A program made the translations under genes and the position numbers. The notes beneath the pieces are model-generated. The model searched no databases, was not told the origin of the DNA, and worked only from the letters and a program-made list of their open reading frames with translations. A stretch of 64,000 nucleotides of DNA, taken from assembly GCA_963070105.1 (NCBI GenBank), contig OY718804.1, positions 9,764,317 through 9,828,316 on the forward strand. The letters are read 5' to 3'. Of this stretch, positions 39,301-50,418 are shown piece after piece; within the stretch, counting starts at the first letter, position 1, and the number at the start of each line of letters is the position of its first letter. Source of the stretch: Litomosoides sigmodontis. Its lineage: Eukaryota; Nematoda; Chromadorea; Rhabditida; Onchocercidae.

Positions 39301-42300
39301 AATTATTTTTTCTTCTTAAATTCAAATTTCTGTATTAAATTCATGTAGGATTTCATACTGAATGGAAATGAAAAAGTGAATCTAGGGGAGAAGTGAAGAG
39401 AAAATGGCTAAGGGCGAATGCCTGAGGTTGATGTCTTATATAACATACAGATGGTCTACACAAATTTCATTACTTTTACTGAAATAAATGTTGCAGGAAA
39501 TGTGGGAATCTCTGGCTTTTCGTCCGAGTATGACATTCCTTCTTGGTTGTCCTTTGGCTTTTGTTTTGATTCATCGAAAATTTCGTGGTTGCGGTACATA
39601 TTTTTCTGTATTTTCTATACACTTGTTTTATAATGACGGAAAATGCGTATATTAATGCTTGGAAAACAGCACCAAATTTTGAAACTATTTTATTTTGCTT
39701 TCAGAAGCTGAACCACTAGAATATAATCAGTTGTTCAATGTGTACTATTCAATAGATGCATGTGGCGCCCGACTTGAACCAGTACTAAATCCTCAACTTG
39801 CGATGTTGTTACCTGTGAATGTGCCTCGTTATAATGATCGTGCTGATGGTGTTGAAAACACCGATGGGTATGTAATTGAAACATTTTCAAAAGTAATAAT
39901 CCAGGAGAAGCAGTGTGAAAGTTGGTTAAATACGTATATTTTAGTGTGACAGTTGGTTATAAATACTGGTATGATTTTCTATAGTAAATGCGTTAGTGTA
40001 TAGTATTCCTGATTTTGCGCCTTAATTTAAAAAATTTGAAACTTTGTGGTAGTCTGTTGGTTATATTTTTTCAACGGTTCATCTTTAGTTTATGCACCTC
40101 ATTTTATCGTATTTCGAAAATTTATAAGCAGGAGAAGCTGGAAGGTTTTGCTCTTGTAGAGTATTTGATTCTTCATTAAATTGGGGTAATCATCGTATCG
40201 ATCATGTACTGCACTCTCCGCAAACCATGATTTCACTGCCTTCATCAGTTCTACCCAGTGCTCTGCACTCTTCATATTGGGAAAATGATGATGTAGCCGC
40301 TTTTATTCTCAAGTCAGTTTAATTCTTCGATTGCAAAAGAACTATTTTAAAATATTGCGTTTACAATTAAAAAAAAGAAGAAAACAACTTGCATGCTCGA
40401 ACCACTCCGTAGTTAGTGATAGCTGATATCGATAAGTTCCTCACACACAAAGTCTATATATTGGCTTGCTTCTGCGTCGTTTCTAATGGATATTCATCGG
40501 AAAAAGGAAACTAATCATGAGATGTTTGCATTTTGAAGTGAAACTTCGTTTCTAAAAATTTTCACGAATCAATGCGAAGGTGATAGTCTGAGTATGATTT
40601 GTAAAAAATTCTCAATTATATAAAATGAGTAACGTTTTCAGACAATTTTTGCACTCAGAAGGCGTGCGTCCCATAAATTTGGTTAACACTGCAAAGATTC
40701 CATCAGAAATTAAGCTTGGTCCTGCGGTGTGGAATAAGAAGCGAACTAAATATAAGGCAGTAGCGCAAATTTTTTCTTACATAACTGTATCGATTAATAA
40801 ATTGTTGTATTTTTATTTATTCCCGACTTATGTTCAAATTCAATCTGATATAATCAAAAGCTGAAATTACTGATATTGTGGAAGTAGAAGGAACTAGTAT
40901 AGGTTTTTTTCAGGTTGCCAATTTAGCACCGAGCTTTAGCTGTAATGATGTAGTATGTGTGGAAGGAACTGAACAGATTATCCATGCGCGATTTTGCTAT
41001 GGACCAATGGATTTAGTTGCTTTAAGTCGTGAAACTATTTCTGCTTATATACGACCTACTGGAGGTGATTGGCAACTGATTAAAACGGATATTACGGACT
41101 CCCATGGCAAAATTACATTCGAGGTTTATTTATCTGCCATCTTTAATAGTTATCTCTTTTCTCGCATTCTTAAGGAATACAGAAGTTGGTTTGTCAATAA
41201 TTTGTCAAAACATTCACATTTGGTTATATTTTCATTTTTTTCAAACTTCTTTGGTTTCAAAGTTTATAAAATTACGAAACTAACAGTGAAAACCCTCAGG
41301 AAAAATGTTTATTGTGTATTAATTTCTGTTTATAATTTTTGCTTGTTTTATGATTCTTCGAGGCTATTTCTACAGGTCAGAGGAAAAAATAATTTCAAAT
41401 TTTATTGCTGAATTCAATGTTCATATATCATTGCAGCTTGAGAAGCGATTACCAGTTGGAACACACTATGTCAAATTAATTGTGCATGGAGATCACTCTT
41501 TCGTGGATTTGTTTATTGCTGTAGCACCGGTCGGAGAACAGTTCGTAGTGTTTAGTGTTGATGGATCGCTGACTGCTTCGGTATCGGTTACGGGACGTGA
41601 TCCACGTGTTCGGCCGGGAGTTGTCGATGTGGTGCGATATTGGCATAATTTGGTTAATCATTTTTCATTTTCATTTTAATCACTAAATAGAAAAAATAGT
41701 GAAAAATATTAAAAAGCTGAAATGAGCTATTTCTTAACACAATATATAAAAATTAGCCGTGTCAGTATCAGTGCGTTAAGGTAGTCTAAATTTGGTCGAA
41801 TGCGTTTAGATTTTTGGTAATTCAAGATTCGTTTCAGGGATACACTATTATTTATATAACTGCCAGGCCTGATATGCAACATAAAGTTGTCGCTTTGTGG
41901 CTTGCGCTCCATAACTTCCCTCAGGGTCTTCTCATTTTCACTCCATCATTTTCAACAGATCCTCTCAAGTTAGTTTCCCCGCTTTCCATTGATCAAGGTC
42001 AAGACATATTAAAATTTGCTTTTCAAATTTGCAACAATACTGTTGGTAACAGTTGACGAGTATAAATTTGCATTTCTAGGCAGAAAGTGCTTCATTTGAA
42101 AAACTACTTGGAGATGGGCTTATTCATTACTGCAGCTTATGGAAGCAGTAAAGATGTATCGGTTTACAGTAGCGCAGGAGTGAATCCAAGTCGAATATTT
42201 TCCATAACCAGAGGGAAACGAGGATGCACAAATATCGATTCCTATGCATCACATTTAAAGGATCTTAACGAAGGACTGTACGAATTTGCGAAGCCCTTCG

Positions 42301-42368
42301 ATTCATCGCTCAACTTCCCTGTTACAAATTCACTGAACATTCTCAATCGCAGGTGGAATAGCATTTGA
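33331..42368 (+). CDS. pitp-1: Membrane-associated phosphatidylinositol transfer protein (PITPNM/RdgB): PITP-FFAT-DDHD-LNS2
   Basis: Transfers phosphatidylinositol and phosphatidic acid between ER and plasma membrane. Seventeen exons: 33331-33408, 35233-35365, 35945-36148, 36264-36433, 36596-36754, 37117-37368, 37901-38128, 38530-38769, 39137-39259, 39497-39587, 39705-39867, 40160-40312, 40642-40759, 40914-41123, 41437-41652, 41838-41968 and 42080-42368 (about 985 residues). The PITP domain (1-245) starts MLIKEYRILLPLTVNEYR and has YNDAGNQENVF and WGLQARAERW. A Ser-rich stretch leads into a near-consensus FFAT motif, IYFDCME (268-274), for docking on VAP. The DDHD region has AVRNTLQRANEAYNQF and FLLGCPLAFVLIHRK. 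The C-terminal LNS2 domain has FSVDGSLTASVSV, YITARPDMQ and AAYGSSKDV. Intron 1 (1.8 kb) holds a small ORF. Exon 10 could end six bases later; exon 7 seems to use a GC donor. Confidence 0.9.
34849..35025 (+). CDS. Candidate 58-residue small protein nested in PITPNM intron 1
   Basis: An ATG-started, single-exon open frame of 58 codons with a TGA stop lies inside the first PITPNM intron on the same strand, 5' of exon 2. The peptide starts MLEEWMDKANRRRSANLTQE, is rich in charged residues, has amphipathic helical character and ends with a leucine-rich helix (SELRVVNDLLLALKKQYL). Its codon use looks more gene-like than the surrounding intron. An out-of-frame ATG precedes it by five bases. No signal peptide or membrane segment is visible, and I recognise no family. 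It could be a real nested gene, an alternative exon fragment or chance. Confidence 0.35.
   Translation: MLEEWMDKANRRRSANLTQEFVAFTNNKYPKENDLYFKIISELRVVNDLLLALKKQYL
37634..37696. repeat. Two adjacent perfect hairpins in a PITPNM intron
   Basis: Bases 37634-37669 form a 17-bp perfect inverted repeat with a two-base spacer (arm AAGTCGATCGATTTCAA). Immediately after, and sharing two bases, 37668-37696 forms a second inverted repeat with outer arms TTTAGGTG/CACCTAAA and inner TGAAT/ATTCA. Both lie in the 532-base intron between exons 6 and 7 of the PITPNM gene. The very short loops argue against a microRNA precursor; a small transposon remnant, cruciform or RNA-processing element is possible. Confidence 0.8.
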
Positions 42369-43358
42369 AGGATTAGCTGGATGTTTTTTAGAAGATATCC
42401 GCATTGCACAAATAAAGCCTAAGCAGCTAAGAGTCAATTCTGTAATTTGTTTCCTAACTTTTTTCCTTAATCTTGATTAGATGCATCTGAGGAATAAGAA
42501 GATGACAGAAAAGGTATTTTAAGGTTCTTGGATGTTTCGAAAAATAAACTGCATTTAGAAGTTTGAATTTTTTTCGGTTTTCTCATACCATTTATCTAAC
42601 TTGTATTGACCTTATTAAAAATTTAATTTTTCAGAAGCTTGATACAACGTACAAAGTCATTCACCCCTCGAAGTGGGCGGCAATTATTCGAAAAAAACAG
42701 GTTACCGTAATGAAAAATATCGAACAAATATCGTTATTTATCATTAAAAGATTTCGTTCATTTGTGATCTCAGTGTAATACGCTCTTTGGCTTGTTACCT
42801 TATTATTATTGTTGCACAATGTATATTGCTGTGTACATTTTTTATGTTTTTCAAGTTTCAATTTTAGTGAGATCCTTGCAGTTATCAAAAATATGAGGTA
42901 TTTGTTTATTTCTTGGTAATAGTAACAAAAATGAAAACACAAAAAGAAAAATGAAAGGTTATGGTTAAGCAAATATTAGACGATATAGTTGGCCGAAATG
43001 ATTCATTTGTCATTGATAAAAACTCTCAAAACATTCTTTCCGAAACAGTTCACAGCTTCATGCATTTTCACTAATGACCAGGTCCACATCTTATCTCTTA
43101 CCTTATGTTGTTTTCGTTCAAAATTTCTATCAAACGGTGCATATCATATTCATTCCTGCAAAATAAAGAAGCATATTATAAAAGTGCACATATTTGAATA
43201 AGCGGAAAACTCAACTTAATTGTTGTGATCCAAATTTCAACCAAATTGATTTTTTGGTTCATAATGCTCGACATGTATTTTTCAGTGTAGTTTTACAAAC
43301 ATTAAAAAAGCATAGAATTCTGAAATTGGTGAATAATGTATTTTCGATCAAAAAGGAA
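42369..43358. other. 3' intergenic region between convergent genes
   Basis: About 1 kb between the PITPNM stop (plus) and the stop of the unrecognised gene (minus). No exon is supported, and open frames on both strands are short and low-complexity. It holds both 3' UTRs. Confidence 0.5.
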
Positions 43359-45446
43359 TTACTTCGAGAAAAGTCGGCACTGAGACAATAGTCCTTCTGT
43401 ACATAATGAATTTGCATAAATTATAAAATCATTCCATATTGTATCCTTTTCACCAATGAAAAGCTGCCAATCACCAAAATCTACTTCTCTAAATTCCCCG
43501 ATATTACGGAGAGCAACGCGCAGATGGAATGGTGTAATATGGAGCAGTGAGGAGAAATGACACGCATGAAGGCACTGATATAATTTCAGCCCCTCTGGAA
43601 TTTGATTAGGAACGAAATAAATTCTAAACAACAATGACAGGCAAGTCAGACACATCTCCAAAATAACCCATGATCTGATGAAGACAAAATGAAATTTTGA
43701 CGGAACAAATTTTTAGTAATCGTGCTTGTTAATGTAGCATTCATTACTGACAAGCTTTAAAAAAAATGCTCATAGTTCATAGTTTAAAGTAACAGCCATA
43801 GCCCAAACAAATAAAAACCTTAACTCATAAACTTATAGAATGCCTCAATATTGAGGCAACGAAGTAAAGAAACTTATAATAAAATAAAGAAAACCTTTTA
43901 ATGAGAGATCATCTACTTCAGACAACGAATAATTTTTTAGTCGCTCACTGGGGTCAACAGCACTTATAATCCGGGTTTGTCGGCTCTGGACGCTTGACGG
44001 AAGAATCGATAATACAGCCAAGTCCCAGTATGAATGTGATACGGTTATAAAATCACAATCGAGCACCAGAATTATTCGGCTGCTAAGCAAAAGTCCTTTT
44101 CGGAAACTAACCAGTAGTGTCCGCTGGCTTTCGGGCCTAAAACTGTGTACATCGTCCACTCAATTCAATTTCAGGAGCTCTAAAGATATATTATGAGAAA
44201 TTTAATTGTATCCACTTATTCAAATAGCCAACTTGGTTCAAACAGTTTTTTTCTATAAAACATCTCAAATTATTGAAGCTTTTGGAACAAAGTTTTACAC
44301 CTTTTAAATAATTTTGAACTCCTTTGCAAAATTAGACGTCCTAAGGTAGTTCAGGGTAGTGCTTTTGCTTTAAAATCTACGTCAAATATTAGAGTAATGA
44401 AGCTTTCATTACACAATTTTTATTGAGGACTTTATCAGAATTAACAAATTTAATTTTTATATTTAAAACACACTATTCAAATACTTACGGAACGTATTCC
44501 GTTGTTAGTAAATCATCGAAAATGACAGTTGTTGTATCGGACAAGTCACAGTTGCAAATAGCAGTACACGCAGGTAGTCTAAAATGAAACTTCAGGAAGG
44601 ATGAAACTTCTCAAATTTTTTTCTCAACTGAAATTAAACAAAAAAAAATTGATGAAAAATAATGAAAAATTTAGGATTTTAAATGGCAATATCATTTAGC
44701 GCAGTGAGACTTCAATCTAAAACTTCCGCTCAAACTTCATTTTAATGGTTAATTGTAATTATATGATAAGCCGATCCACGTAATGGAAAGTTTCAAAAAG
44801 AAGGAATAAAAGAAAAATGGAAAGTTTCAAAAAGAAGGAATAAAAGAAAAATGGAAAGGTTTTCATCTGAAGTTTATCAAAATCGATTAGACAAAAACTA
44901 ACACAGCATGGTGTGTATGATTCTCCACTTTAATGGCGATACAAATATGATCCAGGAACAGTGCCCTCCAAACAACATGACAATTGAAACCAGCCAAGTT
45001 ACAACTTTCTGACTGCTTCACCTCTGATTTCAAGATATTCTGCAGGAAGAGAAACATATGGCAAGAATTATTTCTGTGCGAAATCTCAATTACTCTTAAA
45101 TGGTTTCAATAAAATATCGAGTTCGATTCAAGTAATAAGCCTTGATTTGAATGTGACCCGGTAAAATGGATATTTTGAACAAAGCTTACTGAAATCTTTA
45201 AGTGAAAGAAATGATACATCGTCAATCTTACATAGCTCATGTAAATTAAACAACAACAGGTACGAAAACGTTTACTCGGATTAAGATCGTATTGGCCGGA
45301 TGTTTTGGAAGTTGATTTATGCTACAAAGCACATCTGCTAAGACAGCTTCTTTTGCATGAAGTACTTTACCCATTCTTTCAACTTCAGCATTCATTTGTT
45401 CAACTTTTTCATGCAACACAACTTTTACGCTAATTTCATCTTTCAT
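43359..45446 (-). CDS. Unrecognised multi-exon gene
   Basis: Several minus-strand exons look real: 45446-45276, 45039-44899, 44589-44489 and 44136-43895 join in phase, and a final coding block (about 43660-43359) ends in TAA. Exon 1 begins MKDEISVKVVLHEKVEQM and is a predicted coiled coil of about 45 residues. The next exons read CNLAGFNCHVVWRALFLDH, then FDDLLTTEYV and then a hydrophobic block with LLSSRIILVLDCDFITV. The last block has GEFREVDFGDWQLFIGEK. The joint between 43895 and the last block does not close in frame with any donor/acceptor pair I tried, so an exon is missing or a donor is misplaced. I do not recognise the family. It lies about 0.8 kb downstream of PRPF3 on the same strand. 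Confidence 0.6.
44783..44850. repeat. 34-bp tandem duplication
   Basis: Two consecutive identical copies of a 34-base purine-rich unit beginning ATGGAAAGTTTCAAAAAG, with a third copy starting and breaking off at 44851. It lies in an intron of the unrecognised gene. Confidence 0.9.
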
Positions 45447-46255
45447 CTCACTAAAATTTTAATTTTTGATAATAAGGGCACTTCACTATGATGTTAGGAA
45501 TATCGTTCTTTAAATGTAATACAGTTCTGACTTAAATGCTTATTTGTAGCCTAGTTTAAGGCGTGACAACCTAGTCCAGAATATAGCTCCGAAAAAAGCG
45601 TATAAGGTAGAAAACCGTGGTTCATTAACCATCAGATTTTTCCTTTTTGCCTCAATCACTGCTTACGTAAAATGACTCTCATGGAACACAACCAAATGAT
45701 CAAATAGAAGAAAGCGAAAACAATTAATCAACCGTCACAGCTGAAAAGTTGTGCAAAGCAAAACTAAAATGAAGCGAAATTATTTATTTGAAAACGACTA
45801 AATATTCTATTATGGGACAAAGAATCACTGAGATATAAATTGCAATATTCTGCGCAAATCGTTTTATAAGTTCTTTTAAAATAAAGGGATAAAAGTGTGT
45901 GAACAAATGATACATAGAAAATTCACGAAACAATTTGTTTTACTGTTTAATATGAAAAGTAAATTTCGGCTGCAATTCTTTGTCAGATTAAAGCAATCTG
46001 AACCTAATAAATCTTTTGGACGCCAAATATAATTAAAAAGAAAAAAATGAAGTTGATTTTAGATTACAGAAGGAACTAGGTAAATAGTTCATATAATGTG
46101 TTTTTACATTGCAACAAAGAAAAATCCTTTAAATATTGCGATCCTAACACATTGAAGCAATGAGTCTCCCCGGTCTTCCCTCCTAATTACCAGACATATA
46201 CCAAATTCAAACGCTGTAATTTTCGGATGCCAACAATTTACATAAATCTTGTGAT
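45447..46255. other. Intergenic region between PRPF3 3' end and the unrecognised gene
   Basis: About 0.8 kb between two genes in the same orientation. No exon is supported. Upstream exons of the unrecognised gene could be here because the first exon also has an acceptor-like TTTTAG just before its ATG. Confidence 0.5.
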
Positions 46256-49200
46256 CTAGGCAGTCACTTCATCAGCCAAAAGTGAAGTACTGTAAGCGAG
46301 ATCCCATAGGTGTGCCACTTCGTATTTTTCCAAAATTTCTCTTGCTTGCTTCTCTAACGTCGCAACCATACACTTCACTTCACCAAAATTTCGCCGTTTT
46401 TGGATACCTTCCCAAATCTGAAATCAAAAATTCAAAATAAAACATAAACAGAATTGCACACTTGAGCCCTACTTCATGCTACCATCTAACAATATGAGAA
46501 ACTCGACTAGTTATTTAAGGCGATCATGCAGAAAACTAGAAGTTATGAATTAGAAAAGCTGACCCATGATCTCTGGAGTCGCTGCAAGAATTAGGAAATT
46601 TGGTTCTATTATTGCAAAAATCATAAAAAGTTCTGAAGAGAAAGCTATTTTTTAAATCTCATTCAGCATTCCACATTGTCAATTACTTTCCTCGGTTCAT
46701 TTTCGTCCTATTTCAAACTCATAGCTTTCATAGCTAATGAAAACTTCACGAACCAGGCAACAATCATTTCTTTCGCCGGGCGTGTCTTTGTTTTCGGCCT
46801 CCTTTTTTTGGCCAATGATTTCATCACCCCATTTGATCCTATTCAACATCAAATTCTTGAATGTTTTTTGTTGTTTTGGTCCTGAAATAAAAAGGCATTA
46901 GATATCCTCTTATACTCGTTTGTAAAATTAAGACCAAATTTCCGATGCAGTACATTAAATTATGCGAGTGCAATACACAAAAACAAAATTAAATGAACTA
47001 TAAACTTGCCGCCTTCAACAATTACAAGATTGATATTGTTATGCAGTAGAATTAAACCGGTCATATGCAGTTGCTTAGCATTCATCTCAACTTTAAACTT
47101 CTTTGCAGGATGAGCCAAAGATTTAATCCTGGAATCATTTCCTACTCGCACTATGATTTTAACAAATGATTACATCACCTTTACAATGCTTAGTATGCTG
47201 GAAAACAACAGTTTAATTTTTAGAATTTGAAATTCTAGTTTCCAAAGAACTGATACTTCTAATTAAAATTAATGGAAGTTTGAAGCAATTAGAAACTTGC
47301 TTATAAACGGTCATATGAACAGCCAGGGAAGTGTCTTCCTTAATTTTTCGAATTTTCTTTTCCGATCGTTGCTCTTTAGTAAGCTTTCTTTGTTGATTTG
47401 CCGCTTCGTGCTTACGCTGCCTTTCAGCCACTTGTCTACGTACATGAGCCTCCACTTTTGTGGGATCCTGGATAGCATCCGAACCCAGTACTCTCATCAA
47501 ATTTGATAATTTAACTTTCGGTTCTGGAGCTTTGATTAGGCCTAACCTGAAGATCATTTCAAAACTCGTTCACTAAAAAAAGATCAATCATCACAGTCTG
47601 GATATAAAACACGGTTGATGGTCAACAGTTTTTGGGAAAGACAAATGAACAAACCTTATTTTCTCCGTCTGTTCCTTCTGCGCTTCCTTTCTGTTCTGCC
47701 GCCGGATTTTCTTCCGCTCTCGACTTGTCAAATAAACCTTGAACAAACTATTTTTAAACACTAAAAGCACCAAGAAAAAGAGACTTACTTCGTTCATATA
47801 GAGCAATAAAAACTTGCCTTGAGATACTGCGGTTGAAGAGGCTCATCAGGAGGTTTGAGTTGGATTGGGTGTTCCACCAGATTTGTGATTGTTTTCACAT
47901 ACTTACCATCGGAATCAATATTTTCATCAGGTATCAAGTCATAACTGCCGCCTAATACGACTTCGTCCCACCACTCTACGACCGGAACATCACTTACCTC
48001 AAAGCACAATTAGTCAAACCTACGTGCAATGTCAATCGCACTTATATATTCAAGGGAAACGAATCATTTCCTTCCCTACTTGTCCTGCAAGGAAATTATT
48101 TAATATAGTATTAACACACCGTCGATGATGATGGAGTTAACATAGCCAGTTTTACTGAAGAAGACATCCCTGTTTTCTTGGCTATTTGAGTAATTTCTGC
48201 TTGTAAAATTGACAAACGAGCTTTGGCTCGCTCACGTTGTGCCAATTTTTCAAATTCGCCTTTATCATGAAAAACAATTGCACGTTGCTTCCGCTGAGCA
48301 GATTTCAAACTGAAAAGAAAATTAGACTGAACCCGAGGATGTTCAAAGCGAAACCTAAAATAGAATTTGTTTTTAATTAAAGCACTAACATACTTTCACT
48401 ACTACATCTGTTATATCAGTTGTAATTTTACATAATATTTGTAAAGATCAAATATTAACCTAATACGTGGATCCAAATACTCGACAATTTTCTGCTCCGG
48501 TTCATCGGCTGGTTTCGCTTTTGAAAGTGCTGCATTACCCGCATCTTTCCCAATAAGCTGTGAAACTGTTGCCGTCCTTTGTGCTAATTTTTCTTTCAGT
48601 TCTTTCACCCTGGAAAATCATGGATTGTACGAAATCTGAATCGTCCTGACACTTTAAATTTCTGTAAAAGAAAAGGAGAACTGAAAAAAAGAACACCGAA
48701 CCTATTGATTTTTTCCATCGAGTAATTCATAAACATGCTAGCTTCCTTCGTATTTAATTTTGATGCCTTTGAAATTACAGCCTGCGCTACGATGCCAGGC
48801 CTTGCTGTCAGATTCAATTGTCGTTTTCGTTCCTCAATCGCCATTTGCGCTTGATACATTAATTCCTTACTTTTTAATTCCTGAAATTAGAGTACGTAAA
48901 TGCAGCACATCTTACGGTTCATGCTGACAATAGAAAGGTCAAATTGGAACACATATGTTCACATCAATCACACAGTCACAGTTTTCATTTCCAGCTTCTA
49001 TATCGTTATTAAAACAATCATGAAACAGCCAACAAAGGACGTGATTTTGTTTACAGCCTTTTGTTCAAGGCGAAACAAATGTATACTGGTATATCATCTT
49101 TCTAACTATCGATATATCATCTTTCTAACTATCCAAATCAATTTCTTCATGTAAAATTTACTTCTTCCGTAATTTCGTCTGATTTTTTTGGCTCTGCTTT

Positions 49201-50010
49201 GGTAATGGAAACATTCGACATCGGTTTAGCGACTGTTGGAGTGGCTCGCGCTGAGATCGAATCCGACCGTTCTTTAAGTTTCAATTTCTTTACTGAGCCA
49301 TCTTCTTTAGCATCCTTCGTTTCTTCGAACTGAAATTCATGAAATCTTATCGCTTAGCGACGAAAATTCTTTCTTTGAACAAGCAGAGAAAATGAAAGGA
49401 GGAGGAGTTGGAGCAATGATGCATGTAGGATGGCGAAGGGATTAAATTTTGAGAAAGTTTAACCAAGGTCAACCAAATACCTGCTACAGTCTTAAAAATT
49501 ACAAACTTCTACGTGCATCGTGAAGTACATCACTGATTAACTGCTGGTTAGTAATCTAATCCTTTAAATTACTATTGAGGTAACAAATTCTTGCAGTATG
49601 AAAGTTATCAAATTCAAAAATTCAAATGTATATCTCCGGAGTATGAAGCAAAAAATTAGTGAATTAAAAACTGTTTGGATCTGATGAATAAAGCGTCCGA
49701 TAACACAAAATTTGATTAATAAACAAGATTTCCGCTTAAGTCATCCCACCTTGTAGAAAGTACAAAGAAACAAAGAAATAAAAATACATGCCCGGTGTTT
49801 CCGTCTCCGCGCAAACTGTGGAAATACATCAGAAAGTGCATCAATTAGACGCTTCCGTACAGTTGAATCCCGGACGTGATCGCTGACACGGTCTCTCATT
49901 CTTTCATAATCATAACCCTTCCGTATGCATCGTTCCACAATATCAACAAGCTTGTCATCCCGTTTATCGATAAATTTCCGTACCAATTTCTCCACGTTAC
50001 GGTCACCCAT
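46256..50010 (-). CDS. prp-3: U4/U6 small nuclear ribonucleoprotein PRPF3
   Basis: Core protein of the U4/U6 snRNP, needed for tri-snRNP assembly. Eleven exons close in frame: 50010-49792, 49329-49162, 48880-48702, 48609-48460, 48309-48120, 47997-47818, 47737-47655, 47546-47301, 47128-47010, 46881-46754 and 46417-46256 (607 residues, somewhat shorter than human PRPF3). A PWI-like helical N-terminus (residues 1-70) is followed by a Lys/Arg-rich middle, then the conserved PRP3 domain ([58 protein letters not shown]) and a C-terminal DUF1115 domain ([28 protein letters not shown]). Introns after 47818, 47301 and 47010 can only be read with GC donors; the first intron may be another. A TTTTCAAG acceptor lies 16 bases before the ATG, and RPL21 ends 408 bases upstream. 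Confidence 0.93.
49091..49133. repeat. Short tandem duplication
   Basis: A 20-base unit, ATATCATCTTTCTAACTATC, occurs at 49091-49110 and again at 49114-49133. It lies in the PRPF3 intron between exons 2 and 3. Confidence 0.9.
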
Positions 50011-50374
50011 TGCTATATTTTCTTGTCTTGAAAACTAGTTCGACATCAAATCAATTGAAGAAAAATTTCTTTGAAAAAGTCACATCCGAAATCGTATTAT
50101 TTGGCGGTCCTAGTAGTTAAAGCCTTATTAAACCGGTTCCTGCACTGCAATTCGGTACACAAAATTTCATCAACTTCTAGCTCTCCCACAGACGTTACAT
50201 GTAAATTAAATCAATATGAAAAATGACATAAGCTCCCTCCCCTGTTCACATATCCTACTTGTAATGCGAGACCAAAACTCAGAACTTAGTTTTTTTTTGG
50301 TTATATGAATACAAGCGCAAAATGATACGCAAAAACTTACATGCTCGACACAAAAGAAGAAAAAAACAGATAAC

Positions 50375-50380
50375 TTTATT
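50375..50380 (-). terminator. Poly(A) signal of RPL21
   Basis: An AATAAA hexamer on the minus strand, 39 bases after the RPL21 stop codon, at the expected place for a short ribosomal-protein 3' UTR. It precedes the PRPF3 start by about 365 bases. Confidence 0.7.
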
Positions 50381-50418
50381 CCGAGACATCATAACAAACA
50401 TGAAAAAATAGAAACTCT

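Noticed and set aside
40751..40765. Possible GC donor (AAG|GCAGTA) at the end of PITPNM exon 12
   Set aside because: A GT donor three bases later (GCA|GTAGCG) keeps the frame and gives a length equal to the human protein, so a GC donor is not required.
44137..44165. Extension of the unrecognised gene's exon 4 upstream to MDDVHSFR
   Set aside because: The TTTTAG acceptor at 44137-44142 joins exon 3 in phase, whereas the longer start would need an incompatible phase and meets a TGA.
46676..46885. Plus-strand frame over PRPF3 exon 10
   Set aside because: It is antisense to the exon encoding [14 protein letters not shown], which aligns with PRPF3.
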